Positions 46,401 through 56,700 of a DNA stretch of 64,000 nt are shown here, in pieces (the stretch's first letter is position 1; each line of letters opens with the position of its first letter). The translations under genes and the position numbers were made by a program. Origin of the DNA: Planctomycetota bacterium (GTDB taxonomy: Bacteria > Planctomycetota > Planctomycetia > Planctomycetales > Planctomycetaceae); the NCBI GenBank assembly GCA_018242525.1, contig JAFEBS010000024.1:1-64000 (forward strand), written 5' to 3'. A model generated the notes under the pieces. That model saw only the letters and a list, made by a program, of their open reading frames with translations. It did no database searches and had not been told where the DNA came from.

Positions 46401-47243
46401 TCAACGCACCGGCGGCAAGCTGCGGAGGAATTGTTCCCGTTCCTGGGCACAGTGGCGAATATGGTCGTCGTTATGAGTGAACCCCGGAACCACGATGAAC
46501 TGCTTCGGTCCGGGGGCCGCGTCGAACAGTTCTTTCCCCAGGGACAGTGGAATCAGGCGATCCGCATCACCATGACTTTGCAGGAGGGGACCCGAGTAGC
46601 GCTGGATTTTCTCAAGCGAGTTCAAACGCTGCGTCATGTTCCAGGCCGGCAACAACCAGGCCGCATGTCGCTGGGCAACGTCGGGAAGCGAAGGAAACGT
46701 GCTTTCCAGAATCAGGCCTCGTGCCCCGCCGTTGGCCGCGAGATCGACCGCCACAGCTCCTCCCAACGATCGGCCGATCAGCACGACTTCGCTCGGTGAG
46801 ATTCCGTTTTCCCGGGCCAGCCAATTCCGAGCGGCGTCCGCGTCCCGCAGAATTCCCTGCTCATTGGCAATTCCCGAACTTCGACCGTAGCCGCGATAAT
46901 CAAACACCAGAATCGACAGCCGATGCATTCGCGAAAGCCGCCCGGCCAGAATCGACCATTTGTCGACCGTACCCAGGTTGCCGTGGCAATAGAGCGCCAC
47001 AGCCTGGGGATGCGGATGAGCGAAATACCGGGCATCCAATTGGTGATGGTTCTCTGTTTCCACCCAGATCTGCCGTCCCTCGCCCGCATCATGGTCATGA
47101 GCCACGAACGAGGTTGGGGCCACGGACTGCGGATAAATCAGAACTTGTTCCATCGGTCGCAAGGGAGAAAGCGGGCCGAGAACGCGGCAGCCTGAAGCCA
47201 CCAGAATCAGCGCCGAAATCAGTAGAAATGCCGTCCGTCGCAT
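46401..47243 (-). CDS. Lipoprotein alpha/beta hydrolase
   Basis: Protein of 280 aa. A lipoprotein signal ends at Cys19 (LILVASGC). The alpha/beta hydrolase fold is clear: AVALYCHGNLGTVDKW, LVFDYRGYGRSSG, the elbow VVLIGRSLGGAVAVDLA (Ser in GRSLGG), LLQSHGDADRLIPL (acid) and VPGFTHNDDH (His). It resembles the family with BEM46/YfhR-like proteins, which are membrane-anchored serine hydrolases of unclear substrate. Located at the periplasmic side of the envelope. The gene shares its strand with the methyltransferase gene downstream and is divergent from folE. Confidence 0.88.
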   Translation of the reverse strand: MRRTAFLLISALILVASGCRVLGPLSPLRPMEQVLIYPQSVAPTSFVAHDHDAGEGRQIWVETENHHQLDARYFAHPHPQAVALYCHGNLGTVDKWSILAGRLSRMHRLSILVFDYRGYGRSSGIANEQGILRDADAARNWLARENGISPSEVVLIGRSLGGAVAVDLAANGGARGLILESTFPSLPDVAQRHAAWLLPAWNMTQRLNSLEKIQRYSGPLLQSHGDADRLIPLSLGKELFDAAPGPKQFIVVPGFTHNDDHIRHCAQEREQFLRSLPPVR

Positions 47244-47565
47244 ATCGGCATATCACTTGTTCCAGGAGTGTTGATGGGGCCCGATGTCGAATCCCCTGCC
47301 AGAATCCGACCGTGTTCCCACGTGAATGGCAACAACGAGTACCCGTTGCTGGAAACTCACCCTTTGTATTCGGCCCGCCATCTCGCGAAGGTTTAACGGT
47401 TTTAACGAAAACTCCGCCGCACGCACGATCTGGACGACGGCTACGCAGGGCTTCCCACGCCGAGTTTTGCACGTCGTTTACAGCATGGCAGTGTCGATCG
47501 GTTTGACCTCGTTCGATGAGCCCCCTACGATACACGCCGAATCCATTGCTTTTGGGAAATGTTTC
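47244..47565. other. Intergenic region between divergent hydrolase and folE genes
   Basis: About 322 bases with no gene seen. A plus-strand frame continuous with folE runs through much of it but has no family similarity or proper start, so it is taken as non-coding. It contains a short direct repeat TTTAACGGTTTTAACG at 47391-47406, which could be a regulator site. Confidence 0.5.
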
Positions 47566-48198
47566 GTGAACGAATCTGCTGAATCCGACGACTGTATTCA
47601 CACATCCGGGCCGATCGCTCAACCCGTGCCGACTCAACCGGTGGATCTGCCACGGATTGAGCGAGCCGTTCGGGAAATCCTGGCAGCCGTGGGGGAGGAT
47701 CCGGATCGAATCGGCTTGCTGGAAACGCCGGCGCGGGTGGCGCGCATGTACGCCGAACTGTTTTCCGGATTGCGGGCCACTCCTGCCAAACACCTGCAGC
47801 GGGTGTTTCCCGAAGAATACGACGAACTGGTCCTGGTGCGCGACATCAGTTTTAACAGCATGTGCGAACATCATCTTCTGCCGTTCATTGGCACCGCGCA
47901 TGTCGGATACCTTCCCCGCGGCAAAGTCGTGGGATTGTCGAAGCTGGCTCGCGTTGTGGAAGAGGTTTCCCATCGTCCCCAGGTCCAGGAACGGATGACG
48001 CACCAGATCGCCGACCTGCTGCAGCAGGAACTTGATCCCAAGGGAGTGATCGTGGTGATCGAAGCGGCCCATTCGTGCATGACCATTCGAGGCGTTCGCA
48101 AGCCGGGCAGCCTGACAATCACCAGCGCCGTTCGCGGCCTGTTCAAGACGAATCAATCCAGTCGAGCGGAAGTGATGGCATTCATTCAGGGGCGGTAG
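47566..48198 (+). CDS. folE: GTP cyclohydrolase I
   Basis: Converts GTP to 7,8-dihydroneopterin triphosphate, the first step of folate (and queuosine) synthesis; homodecamer in the cytosol. Catalytic zinc ligands are in MCEHHLLPF (Cys100, His103) and AHSCMTIRG (Cys171). Other motifs: [68 protein letters not shown]. Length of 210 aa fits the family. The start is GTG 47566 with GGGAAA upstream; ATG 47485 would add a non-conserved stretch. A repeat fragment follows the stop. No other folate gene is near. Confidence 0.95.
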   Translation: MNESAESDDCIHTSGPIAQPVPTQPVDLPRIERAVREILAAVGEDPDRIGLLETPARVARMYAELFSGLRATPAKHLQRVFPEEYDELVLVRDISFNSMCEHHLLPFIGTAHVGYLPRGKVVGLSKLARVVEEVSHRPQVQERMTHQIADLLQQELDPKGVIVVIEAAHSCMTIRGVRKPGSLTITSAVRGLFKTNQSSRAEVMAFIQGR

Positions 48199-48216
48199 GC
48201 GCACAGCGGTTGCTTG

Positions 48217-48233
48217 GTAAGCCGCAAGGCGCT
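48217..48233. repeat. Remnant of the palindromic element arm
   Basis: GTAAGCCGCAAGGCGCT equals the first 17 bases of the arm of copy A (32214-32230). The rest of the element is missing. It lies between folE and the convergent TetR gene. Confidence 0.55.
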
Positions 48234-48241
48234 TGTCATTG

Positions 48242-48865
48242 CTATTGTCGTTGCCGGGTGATTCCACGCAGCGCGATTTCCAGGATGGCGTTGAACTGTT
48301 CGTCGAGCGAAGCAGAGCGCCCGATGAACAGGTTGGTGAACATGGTGCCATACATCAGGTTTCCGACGGTGTCGAGCATTCGTTCCACGGGGATGTCGTC
48401 GCGCAACTTTCCCTGGGCCACCAGATCGGCATAGAACTTTCGCCAGGGGCCGCGATTGGCGTCGCGATGCTCGAAATACGTCGGCCGTTTGCGGTCCTTG
48501 AAGTTGGCCCGCTCCTGAATCAGCAGTTCGACGTAGTGTGGGTTCGCGTCAAAAAACGCCAGATACGCTCGGATCGCACAGGCAATGATCTCGAACGGTT
48601 CCGATGCTGTTGCAGCCGCTTCGCGAACAACCGTCTGCATCTGTTGCATTCCCAAGTCGACGCACGCAAAGAACAGATCCTGCTTGCCGGGAAAATACAG
48701 GTACAACGTTCCCTTGGCGATTCCCAGTTCAGACGCGACCCGCTCCATTTCGCAGCCGGTGAATCCCAGCTCTGCAAACAGTCTTGCTGCCGCCTCAATG
48801 ATGGACCGCCGTCGCTTGGACCGACGGTCCGCACGGGTCACTTTGTCATTCGGTTTGGCAGGCAT
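48242..48865 (-). CDS. TetR-family transcriptional repressor of the RND operon
   Basis: Protein of 207 aa. The N-terminal DNA-binding domain is typical: RRRSIIEAAARLFAELGF, GCEMERVASELGIAKGTLYLYFPGKQDLFF. The C-terminal ligand domain includes IIACAIRAYLAFFDANPHYV and MYGTMFTNLFIG. The gene diverges from an RND efflux operon, the common place for a TetR repressor of the AcrR type, and a palindrome in the shared region (48962-48975) is a candidate operator. ATG 48865 is chosen; the longer frame lies in the regulatory region. Ligand unknown. Confidence 0.9.
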   Translation of the reverse strand: MPAKPNDKVTRADRRSKRRRSIIEAAARLFAELGFTGCEMERVASELGIAKGTLYLYFPGKQDLFFACVDLGMQQMQTVVREAAATASEPFEIIACAIRAYLAFFDANPHYVELLIQERANFKDRKRPTYFEHRDANRGPWRKFYADLVAQGKLRDDIPVERMLDTVGNLMYGTMFTNLFIGRSASLDEQFNAILEIALRGITRQRQ

Positions 48866-48961
48866 GGCCAAAATATGCTCGAAAATCTGAAATGAATTGG
48901 CCCCGGAATGATCATCGGGGTCTTGAAATGGCTCCAGTCCCCTCCATAATAGCGTCACGAA

Positions 48962-48975
48962 ACTGACCAGTCAGT
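48962..48975. promoter_or_regulatory. Candidate TetR operator
   Basis: ACTGACCAGTCAGT is a palindrome with 6-bp arms around a two-base centre. It lies in the divergent space between the TetR gene and the RND adaptor gene, 97 bases before the TetR start and 124 before the adaptor start. TetR repressors bind such short palindromes over the promoter. No experimental evidence. Confidence 0.5.
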
Positions 48976-49098
48976 CATTTTTTGAAAATTGCAGAAGAAA
49001 ACCGTCTCCCGGGCAACAGCTGACAGCGAACGGATCAGGCAAAACCGGATCTGCTCCTGACTCATCCTGGCCCGAACTCAGTTTCTGTAGGAGGTTAC

Positions 49099-50334
49099 AT
49101 GCGAGTGTTCGTCGCGATGGGCCAGTGTCTGATGCCACTGGCCACAATCTGCCTGTTGAGCGGTTGCCAGAAGGTTGCCCCTGCCGCAGCCAAGGCGAAA
49201 CTGCCAGAGGTATTTATCGCGTCACCCACTGAAGAAGTCATTACCGAAGTTGAAGAGTTTACGGGGCGTACGATGGCGGTCAGCACGGTCGAAGTCCGGG
49301 CGCGAGTGACCGGCTACCTTGACTCGATCCAGTTTACAGACGGTGCCGATGTCAAACAGGGAGATTTGCTGGCCGAGGTGGATCCGAGGTCGTATCAGGC
49401 TGAACTGGATAAGGCCGAGGCCGCGGCTGCTCAGGCTGCGGCCCGGCTGGAGCGAATGTCACGCCAGTTGACTCGAGCCCGGAAGCTGATCGAGACGAAG
49501 ACCATTTCGCAGGAAGATTTTGAACTGGCGGAATCGGATCATCGTGAAGCGATTGCCAACCTGGATGCGATGGTGGCCAGCAAGGATGCTGCCGCTTTGA
49601 ATCTGTCATTTACGAAGATCACCGCTCCGATTGACGGACAGATCAGCCGCCGGCTGGTTGATCCTGGCAACCTGATCAAGGCGGACGATACGCCGCTGGC
49701 GACCATCGTCTCCCGCAATCCGATTCATGCCTACTTCGACGTCGACGAACGAACGGTGCTGCGAATCCGGCGACTGATTCAACAGGGGACGATCAAGTCC
49801 GCTCGCGATTCGGAAACAACGGTTCGGATTGGTCTGGCGGACGAAGAGGGTTTCCCGCTGGAAGGGGTGATCAATTTTGTCGACAACCAGATTGAGGCCA
49901 CAACGGGAACATTGCGGTTGCGCGCCGTGATCAACAATGAGCAGCGGTTTCTGTCACCCGGGATGTTTGTGCGTGTGCAGGTTCCCATCGGGATTCCCCA
50001 TCCCGCCCTGCTGATCCGCGAAGAAGCGCTGGGCTCCGATCAGGGACAGCGGTTCGTCTACCTGGTGGACGACAGCAGCAAGATTCAGTACCAACGGGTG
50101 AAGATCGGGATGGCTCGAGGGAATCTCCGGGTGATCGAATCCGGCGTCAAACTCACCGACAAGATCGTGGTCACCGGCCTGCAGCGCGTGCGGCCCGGTG
50201 TCGAGGTCACAACGAAACCGTATGTACTACCGGGTGAACCGGAAGTCCCGCCCGCCACGGCCCCCGCCATTGTCCCTGCCGCCGCCGCCGAAAAAGCTGC
50301 TGAATCCAAACCCTCTGAAACCAGCAAAGACTGA
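49099..50334 (+). CDS. RND efflux adaptor (periplasmic lipoprotein)
   Basis: Membrane-fusion lipoprotein of 411 aa. The signal ends at Cys23 (CLLSGC). Motifs of the HlyD/AcrA type: TVEVRARVTGYLDSIQFTDG, VKQGDLLAEVDPRSYQAELD, a coiled-coil hairpin (~100-150), ITAPIDGQISRRLVDPGNLI and a C-terminal VVTGLQRVRPGVEV. AGGAGG stands five bases before ATG 49099, an ideal ribosome site. It is two bases before the first RND pump gene, so the three genes form an operon. An outer-membrane channel gene is absent here, so it must use one encoded elsewhere, for example the TolC-like one at 22430 or others. Confidence 0.95.
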   Translation: MRVFVAMGQCLMPLATICLLSGCQKVAPAAAKAKLPEVFIASPTEEVITEVEEFTGRTMAVSTVEVRARVTGYLDSIQFTDGADVKQGDLLAEVDPRSYQAELDKAEAAAAQAAARLERMSRQLTRARKLIETKTISQEDFELAESDHREAIANLDAMVASKDAAALNLSFTKITAPIDGQISRRLVDPGNLIKADDTPLATIVSRNPIHAYFDVDERTVLRIRRLIQQGTIKSARDSETTVRIGLADEEGFPLEGVINFVDNQIEATTGTLRLRAVINNEQRFLSPGMFVRVQVPIGIPHPALLIREEALGSDQGQRFVYLVDDSSKIQYQRVKIGMARGNLRVIESGVKLTDKIVVTGLQRVRPGVEVTTKPYVLPGEPEVPPATAPAIVPAAAAEKAAESKPSETSKD

Positions 50335-50336
50335 CT

Positions 50337-53300
50337 GTGTTTTCGCAGTTCTTCATTGATCGGCCGATCTTTGCCTCCGTGATCTCCATCCTGATCACGC
50401 TCGCGGGCGGGATCGCGGTCTTTACACTGCCGATCGCGCAATATCCTCCAGTGGCCCCGCCTACAATTCAGGTGGACTGCAACTATCCTGGTGCCAGTGC
50501 CCAGGTCGTCGCACAGACGATTGCGTCGCCGATTGAGCAGCAGGTGAATGGTGTCCAGGACATGCTCTACATGTCCTCGCAGAGCACCAACGACGGATCG
50601 TATACCCTGACCGTCACGTTTCGGCCGGGAGTCGATCTGAACCTGTGCCAGGTCCTCGTGCAAAACCGGGTCAGCCTGGCCATTCCATCGCTGCCAGACG
50701 TTGTGCGACAAACAGGCGTGACCACCAAGAAGCGGTCCCCCGACATCCTGCTGACCGTCAGCATCAATTCCCCGGACGGCCGTTATGACCAGCTCTATCT
50801 GAGCAACTATGCGCTGTTGCGGATCCGTGACGAACTCTCCCGCCTGCCGGGCATCAGCGAAGTGCTGGTCTTCGGCCAGCGCGACTACAGCATGCGAATC
50901 TGGGTCGATCCGGAAAAAATGGCGGTCCGCGAAATTGCCGTCCAGGATGTGATCGCATCCCTGCGCGAACAGAATGTCCAGGTGGCCGCCGGACAGATCG
51001 GCCAGCCTCCCTCAGGCTCAGGGCAACTGGTCCAGCTTCCATTGAGCATGCTGGGTCGGTTGTCCGAGGTTGAAGAATTTGAAAACATCGTGGTTCGAAC
51101 GGGTTCGTCCGGACAACTGGTGCGAATCAAGGATATCGGGCGGGTGGAAGTCAACGCCCGCAGCCAGGACGTCAGCAACCGGTTCGACAGCAAACCGACC
51201 GTCGGGCTGGCGATTTTTCAATTGCCGGATGCGAACGCGCTCGAGACCGCCGACGAGATCAAAGCCAAGATGAAGGAATTGTCGCAAGACTTTCCCCAGG
51301 GCGTCGAATACGAGATCGGCTATGATACGACGCCGTTCATCCGCGAGAGCGTCGGTGAGGTATTTAATGCCTTGCGGGACGCGATCATCCTGGTTGCGAT
51401 CGTGGTGCTGGTCTTCCTGCAGGGTTGGCGAGCTGCAATCATTCCATTAATCGCGGTCCCGGTCGCCATCATCGGCACATTTGCCGCCATGGCAATTGTG
51501 GGCTTCAGCTTGAACAATCTGACCCTGTTCGGCCTGGTACTGGCAATTGGCATCGTCGTCGACGATGCCATCGTCGTGGTCGAAGCCGTGGAACATCATA
51601 TTGAACGCGGCCTGGCACCGCGGGATGCTGCCCGGCAGGCGATGCATGAAGTCGCGGGCCCGGTCATTGCGGTCGGGCTGGTGCTGAGTGCCGTGTTCAT
51701 CCCCTGCGCCTTCATCTCCGGGATTGTCGGGCAGTTCTTCCGTCAGTTTGCGCTGACGATCGCAATTTCCACGATCATCTCAACCTTGAATTCCCTGACG
51801 CTCAGCCCCGCTCTGGCGGCCTTGTTGCTGCGGCCCCGAACCGCCAAACGCGACCCGGTGACATGGCTTGTCGACATGTTGCTTGGCTGGTTCTTCCGAC
51901 TGTTCAACTTCGGATTCCGCCATTCCACACGGATCTACACACGGATCATTGGACGACTACTTCGTGTCCCCGCACTGGTGCTCGTGGTCTATGGCGGTCT
52001 GCTATTCCTGACCTATTGGGGATTCAATCAACTTCCAACCGGCTTCATTCCGTCGCAGGACAAGGGGTACCTGGTCGCCAGCGTGCAACTTCCGGACTCG
52101 TCCTCGGCACTGCGGACCCGTAATGTGATTGCGAAGATCGAAAAGATCGCCAAGGAGACCCCGGGCGTCAAGAATGTCAACTCGGTCGCAGGCAATTCAT
52201 TTGCACTCAGTGCCTATGGTTCCAACTTCGGTTCCATGTTCATCATCCTGAAGAATTTCAGCGACCGCCACGACCCGAAAATGTCGGGGGAATCCATCAT
52301 CGCCGAATTGCGAAAGCGATTCGCGTCAGAGATTCCCGAGGCCAGTGTCAACGTGTTTGCGCCTCCGGCGGTCAGTGGTCTGGGTCGGGCGGGTGGTTTC
52401 AAACTGATGATCGAAGACCGCGGCGACGTGGGTCTGGAGATGCTGCAGGCCCAGACGGACAACTTGATTACCAAGACCAGGGACCGCGATACCAAGGTGG
52501 GGGATCAGGTCGTAAAAACTCCGGGCGAACCATCCGTCACGGGCGCGTTTACGGTCTTCAAGGCGAACTCCCCGCAATTGTTTGCCGACGTGGATCGTGA
52601 TGCCTGCCTGACGCAGGGAGTCAACCTGGGGGATGCGTTCGGTACGATGCAGGCGTACCTGGGTTCGCGTTATGTCAACGACTTCAATCGCTTCGGTCGG
52701 ACCTGGCAGGTGATCGTTCAGGCGGACGCGCGGTTCCGTAACGAGATCGCAGATGTACGCAAGCTGCGCGTCCGGAATTCGCACGGTCGTATGGTTCCCC
52801 TGGGCACAGTATCGACTGTCCAGGAAATCAGTGGACCGCTGGTGTTGACCCGCTACAACACGTACCCCTCCGCCGCGATTCAGGGAGGTGTTGCCACCGG
52901 TTTCAGTACGGGGCAGGCCAACGACGCCCTCGAAAAACTGTGTCAGCGGGAACTGCCCCGATCGATGGCCTTCGAATGGTCGGAAATCACGTACCTGGAA
53001 CGAATGTCCGGCAATACGGGGATGGTCGTGTTCGCGTTCTCGGTGGCATTTGTGTTCCTGGTCCTGGCGGCCCTGTACGAAAGCTGGGCGCTGCCGCTGG
53101 CGGTCATCCTGGTGGTGCCGATGTGCGTGCTCAGTTCCATCACGGGCGTGGCGTACAACAAGATGGACATCAACGTCTTCACGCAGATTGGCTTTATCGT
53201 CCTGATCGGGCTGGCCAGCAAGAACGCCATTTTGATTGTCGAATTTGCCAAGTACCGGCGTGAAGCGGGTGTCGAACGTCATGAAGCGACAATGCAGGCC

Positions 53301-53732
53301 TGCGAACTGCGCCTGCGTCCCATCATGATGACCTCGTTCGCCTTTATTCTGGGGGTGGTTCCGCTGGTGATCGCGGAAGGTGCCGGCGCGGAAATGCGGC
53401 GTGCGCTGGGGACGGCCGTCTTCAGTGGCATGCTTGGGGTTACGTTCTTCGGAATCTTTTTGACACCGGTCTTTTTTTACGTCATCGATCGCCTGGCAGA
53501 CTGGCGGATGTTTGGTTCGGGTGTGATCCCACGGGTTGGCAACGCGGTGATGGACACCATCCGGTTCGGATTCATTCGGCGGCCCGTCGCCAGACTTTGG
53601 GAGCGGATGCAACGGGCTGGTCGAACACCTTCACCGCCAACTCGACCTTCGACCGGCGTCACTCAGCCACCAGACTCAGACAACATTCCTGTGGTTATGA
53701 CCAGCGATGCGGGAGTGGGTGACGACTTGTAG
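50337..53732 (+). CDS. RND efflux pump, HAE1 family, first copy
   Basis: Inner-membrane proton-driven pump of 1131 aa resembling AcrB. N-terminus FFIDRPIFASVISILITLAG is typical. Proton relay residues are present: Asp409 and Asp410 in GIVVDDAIVVVE, Lys962 in LASKNAILIVEFAK, and LRLRPIMMTSFAFILGVVPL. Porter-domain motifs include GFSLNNLTLFGLVLAIG. Start is GTG 50337, two bases after the adaptor stop. The C-terminal ~80 residues are an extra polar, Pro-rich tail. Likely exports hydrophobic compounds with the adaptor at 49099. Confidence 0.95.
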   Translation: MFSQFFIDRPIFASVISILITLAGGIAVFTLPIAQYPPVAPPTIQVDCNYPGASAQVVAQTIASPIEQQVNGVQDMLYMSSQSTNDGSYTLTVTFRPGVDLNLCQVLVQNRVSLAIPSLPDVVRQTGVTTKKRSPDILLTVSINSPDGRYDQLYLSNYALLRIRDELSRLPGISEVLVFGQRDYSMRIWVDPEKMAVREIAVQDVIASLREQNVQVAAGQIGQPPSGSGQLVQLPLSMLGRLSEVEEFENIVVRTGSSGQLVRIKDIGRVEVNARSQDVSNRFDSKPTVGLAIFQLPDANALETADEIKAKMKELSQDFPQGVEYEIGYDTTPFIRESVGEVFNALRDAIILVAIVVLVFLQGWRAAIIPLIAVPVAIIGTFAAMAIVGFSLNNLTLFGLVLAIGIVVDDAIVVVEAVEHHIERGLAPRDAARQAMHEVAGPVIAVGLVLSAVFIPCAFISGIVGQFFRQFALTIAISTIISTLNSLTLSPALAALLLRPRTAKRDPVTWLVDMLLGWFFRLFNFGFRHSTRIYTRIIGRLLRVPALVLVVYGGLLFLTYWGFNQLPTGFIPSQDKGYLVASVQLPDSSSALRTRNVIAKIEKIAKETPGVKNVNSVAGNSFALSAYGSNFGSMFIILKNFSDRHDPKMSGESIIAELRKRFASEIPEASVNVFAPPAVSGLGRAGGFKLMIEDRGDVGLEMLQAQTDNLITKTRDRDTKVGDQVVKTPGEPSVTGAFTVFKANSPQLFADVDRDACLTQGVNLGDAFGTMQAYLGSRYVNDFNRFGRTWQVIVQADARFRNEIADVRKLRVRNSHGRMVPLGTVSTVQEISGPLVLTRYNTYPSAAIQGGVATGFSTGQANDALEKLCQRELPRSMAFEWSEITYLERMSGNTGMVVFAFSVAFVFLVLAALYESWALPLAVILVVPMCVLSSITGVAYNKMDINVFTQIGFIVLIGLASKNAILIVEFAKYRREAGVERHEATMQACELRLRPIMMTSFAFILGVVPLVIAEGAGAEMRRALGTAVFSGMLGVTFFGIFLTPVFFYVIDRLADWRMFGSGVIPRVGNAVMDTIRFGFIRRPVARLWERMQRAGRTPSPPTRPSTGVTQPPDSDNIPVVMTSDAGVGDDL

Positions 53733-53789
53733 ACCACGTTTCCTTGATGTGCGTAAAGCCGCCTGCGTCGGCTCAATCACGAGACTTCC

Positions 53790-56700
53790 ATGTTTTCTCG
53801 ATTCTTCATCGATCGCCCGATTTTTGCCACAGTGCTCTCCATTGTGATCACGCTGGCGGGGGGGATCGCAGTGTTTGCGCTTCCGGTGACGCAGTATCCC
53901 GAGATCACGCCGCCGACCGTCGAGGTTTCGGCGGTCTATCCCGGCGCGAACGCGCGCACCGTGGCCGACACCGTCGCCGCGCCGATTGAACAGCAGGTCA
54001 ATGGCGTCGAAAGCATGATGTACATGTCGTCGCAATGCACCAACGACGGCAACTTCACGCTGACGGTGACGTTTCGACCCGGAACAGACCTGAATCTGGC
54101 GCAGGTCATGGTGCAGAATCGCGTCGCCCTGGCTCAGCCGATCCTGCCGCCACTCGTTCAACGCCGCGGTGTGACCGTCAAGAAGAAGTCCCCCAGCCAG
54201 TTGATGATCATCAACCTGTATTCACCCGATGGCAGCCGCGGCAATCTTTACTTGAGCAACTATGCGACGATCCAGCTGCGCGACGAATTGTCACGATTGC
54301 CGGGTGTGGGCGACATTACGTTTCTGGGACAGCGCGACTACAGCATGCGGATCTGGCTGGACCCCGAGAAGATGTCGGTCCGCAACCTGTCCTCCGGCGA
54401 CATCGTGCAGGCCATCGAACAGCAGAACACTCAGGTGGCCGCCGGTCAGATCGGCCAGCCTCCCGCCCCATCCGACCAGGTGTTTCAATATACGATGGGC
54501 ACTCTCGGACGTCTGACCGAAGATGAACAATTCGGTCGAATGATCCTGCGCGCCTCCGACAATTCCGGCATGGTCCGCTTGAACGATGTCGCCCGGACAG
54601 AACTTGGGGCTCTCGGTTACGACCAGCTCTGCACGCTCGATCAGAAACCGTCGGTCGCGCTTTCGATCTACCAGCTTCCCGGCTCCAACGCCCTGGACAC
54701 CGCGCGGCTGGTCCGGGCCAAGATGGAAGACCTGAAGTCCCGGTTTGAGAAAGGGGTCGATTATGCCATCGTCTACGACACGACCCCGTTCATCGAGGAA
54801 TCGGTCTACGAAGTGTTTTATTCGCTGCGGGACGCCGTGCTGCTGGTTGCCATTGTGGTTCTCGTCTTTCTGCAGGGCTGGCGGGCGGCCATCATTCCGC
54901 TGATCGCCGTCCCGGTCGCCGTGGTGGGAACGTTTGCCGCCATGCTGGCCGTCGGCTTCAGCTTGAATACGCTGACGCTGTTCGGGTTGGTCCTGGCGAT
55001 CGGGATCGTCGTCGACGATGCCATCGTCGTCGTGGAGGCTGTGGAACATCACATCGAAGAAGGACTTTTACCGCGCGAAGCAGCCATCCAAGCGATGGAC
55101 CAGGTTTCCGGGCCGGTCGTCGCGGTGGGACTGGTGTTGACGGCCGTCTTCATTCCCTGCGCGTTTATCTCAGGAATCGTGGGCCAGTTCTTTCGTCAAT
55201 TCGCAATTACGATCGCGATTTCGACGCTGATTTCCGCCTTCAATTCCCTGACACTGAGCCCCGCACTGGCGGTTCTGCTGTTGAAGCCGAAGTCGGCCGG
55301 GCATGGGGAGGCATTGCCGCGACTGGGGCTTGTGATCACCGGCGGCTGGCTGGGTTTTGCCTGGCTGGCCCCGCTGCTCGCGCAGCATTTCCCCTCGTTG
55401 GCCGACCAGATGCCATGGAACGGACATCACCTGCTGCCGTGGGGCTCGGCGATCATCGGAATGCTATTCGCCTTGCTGACGGGCAGCTTGATCAACCAGG
55501 TTCTGCGGTGGTTCTTCCGCATTTTCAATTCCGGCTTCACGGCGGTGACTAATGCCTATGTCGGTTCGGTCGGACTGTCGCTGCGAGTGGCCCCTGTGGC
55601 CCTGGTCGGATACGGCCTGCTGCTGTACCTGACCTACGACCTGTTCCAGAAAACTCCGACAGGGTTCATTCCCCCGCAGGATAAGGGGTATCTGCTGGTC
55701 AACGTCCAGTTGCCCGATTCCGCATCGCTCGACCGGACCAACCAGGTCATGCAGCGGATCGAATCGATCGCTGAAAAGTCGCCGGGCGTGAAACACACGA
55801 TGGCCATCACGGGCCAGTCGATCCTGCTGGGTGCCAATGCTCCCAACTTCGGCACGATGTATGTCATGCTGGACGAATTCCATTCTCGAGCCGAGCATGG
55901 GCTGACCGGGGACCGGATTGCAGAAACGTTGAAGGCAAAGTTTGACTCTGAGGTGGCCAATGGCTTGATCAATGTCTTCAGTGCTCCCCCCGTCGATGGC
56001 CTGGGGACTGCGGGAGGCTTTCGAATTGTCATCGAGGATCGGGGCGACAACGGCTTGAGTACGCTGGAAGATGTCAGCCAGCAGATCGTGGACAAAGCGA
56101 GCGCCAATCCGGCCCTGCGAGGATTGTTCACAAGCTTTCGAGCGGATACGCCGTGGCTGTATCTGGACATCGATCGAGACGCTGCCAAGTCGATGGGTGT
56201 CTCGCTTTCGGACTTGTTCAATACATTACAGGTCAACTTTGGGTCGCTGTACATCAACGATTTCAATCGGTTCGGGCGGACCTGGCAGGTCAATGTGCAG
56301 GCTGACTCGAAATTCCGAATGAAGATCGACGATCTGAAGCGATTGAAAGTGCGGAATTCGCATGGCCAGATGGTGCCGCTCGCAGCGGTGGTGGCCGTCC
56401 GCGAAACGACGGGTCCGGTGATGCTGCTGCGTTACAACCTGTATTCCTCGGCAGTCATCAATGCCAATGCGAGCCCCGGCACCAGTTCGGGGCAGGCGAT
56501 TCAACAGATGCAGGACATCGCGAATGAAGGACTGGTTCAGGGGATGCGGTCTGAATGGACCGAACTGGCGCTGTTGCAACTGCAGGCGGGGAACACGGCG
56601 ATGTATGCGTTCCTGCTGGCCGTCGTGCTGGTGTTCCTCGTTCTGGCGGCTCAATACGAGAGTTGGTCGCTGCCGCTGGCGGTGATCCTGGTGGTTCCCA

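Noticed and set aside
47326..47565. N-terminal extension of folE by up to 80 codons
   Set aside because: No similarity to the family, poor composition, and a good ribosome site is found before GTG 47566.
52326..53612. Minus-strand open frame of 428 codons
   Set aside because: Antisense to the first RND pump gene, no family features.
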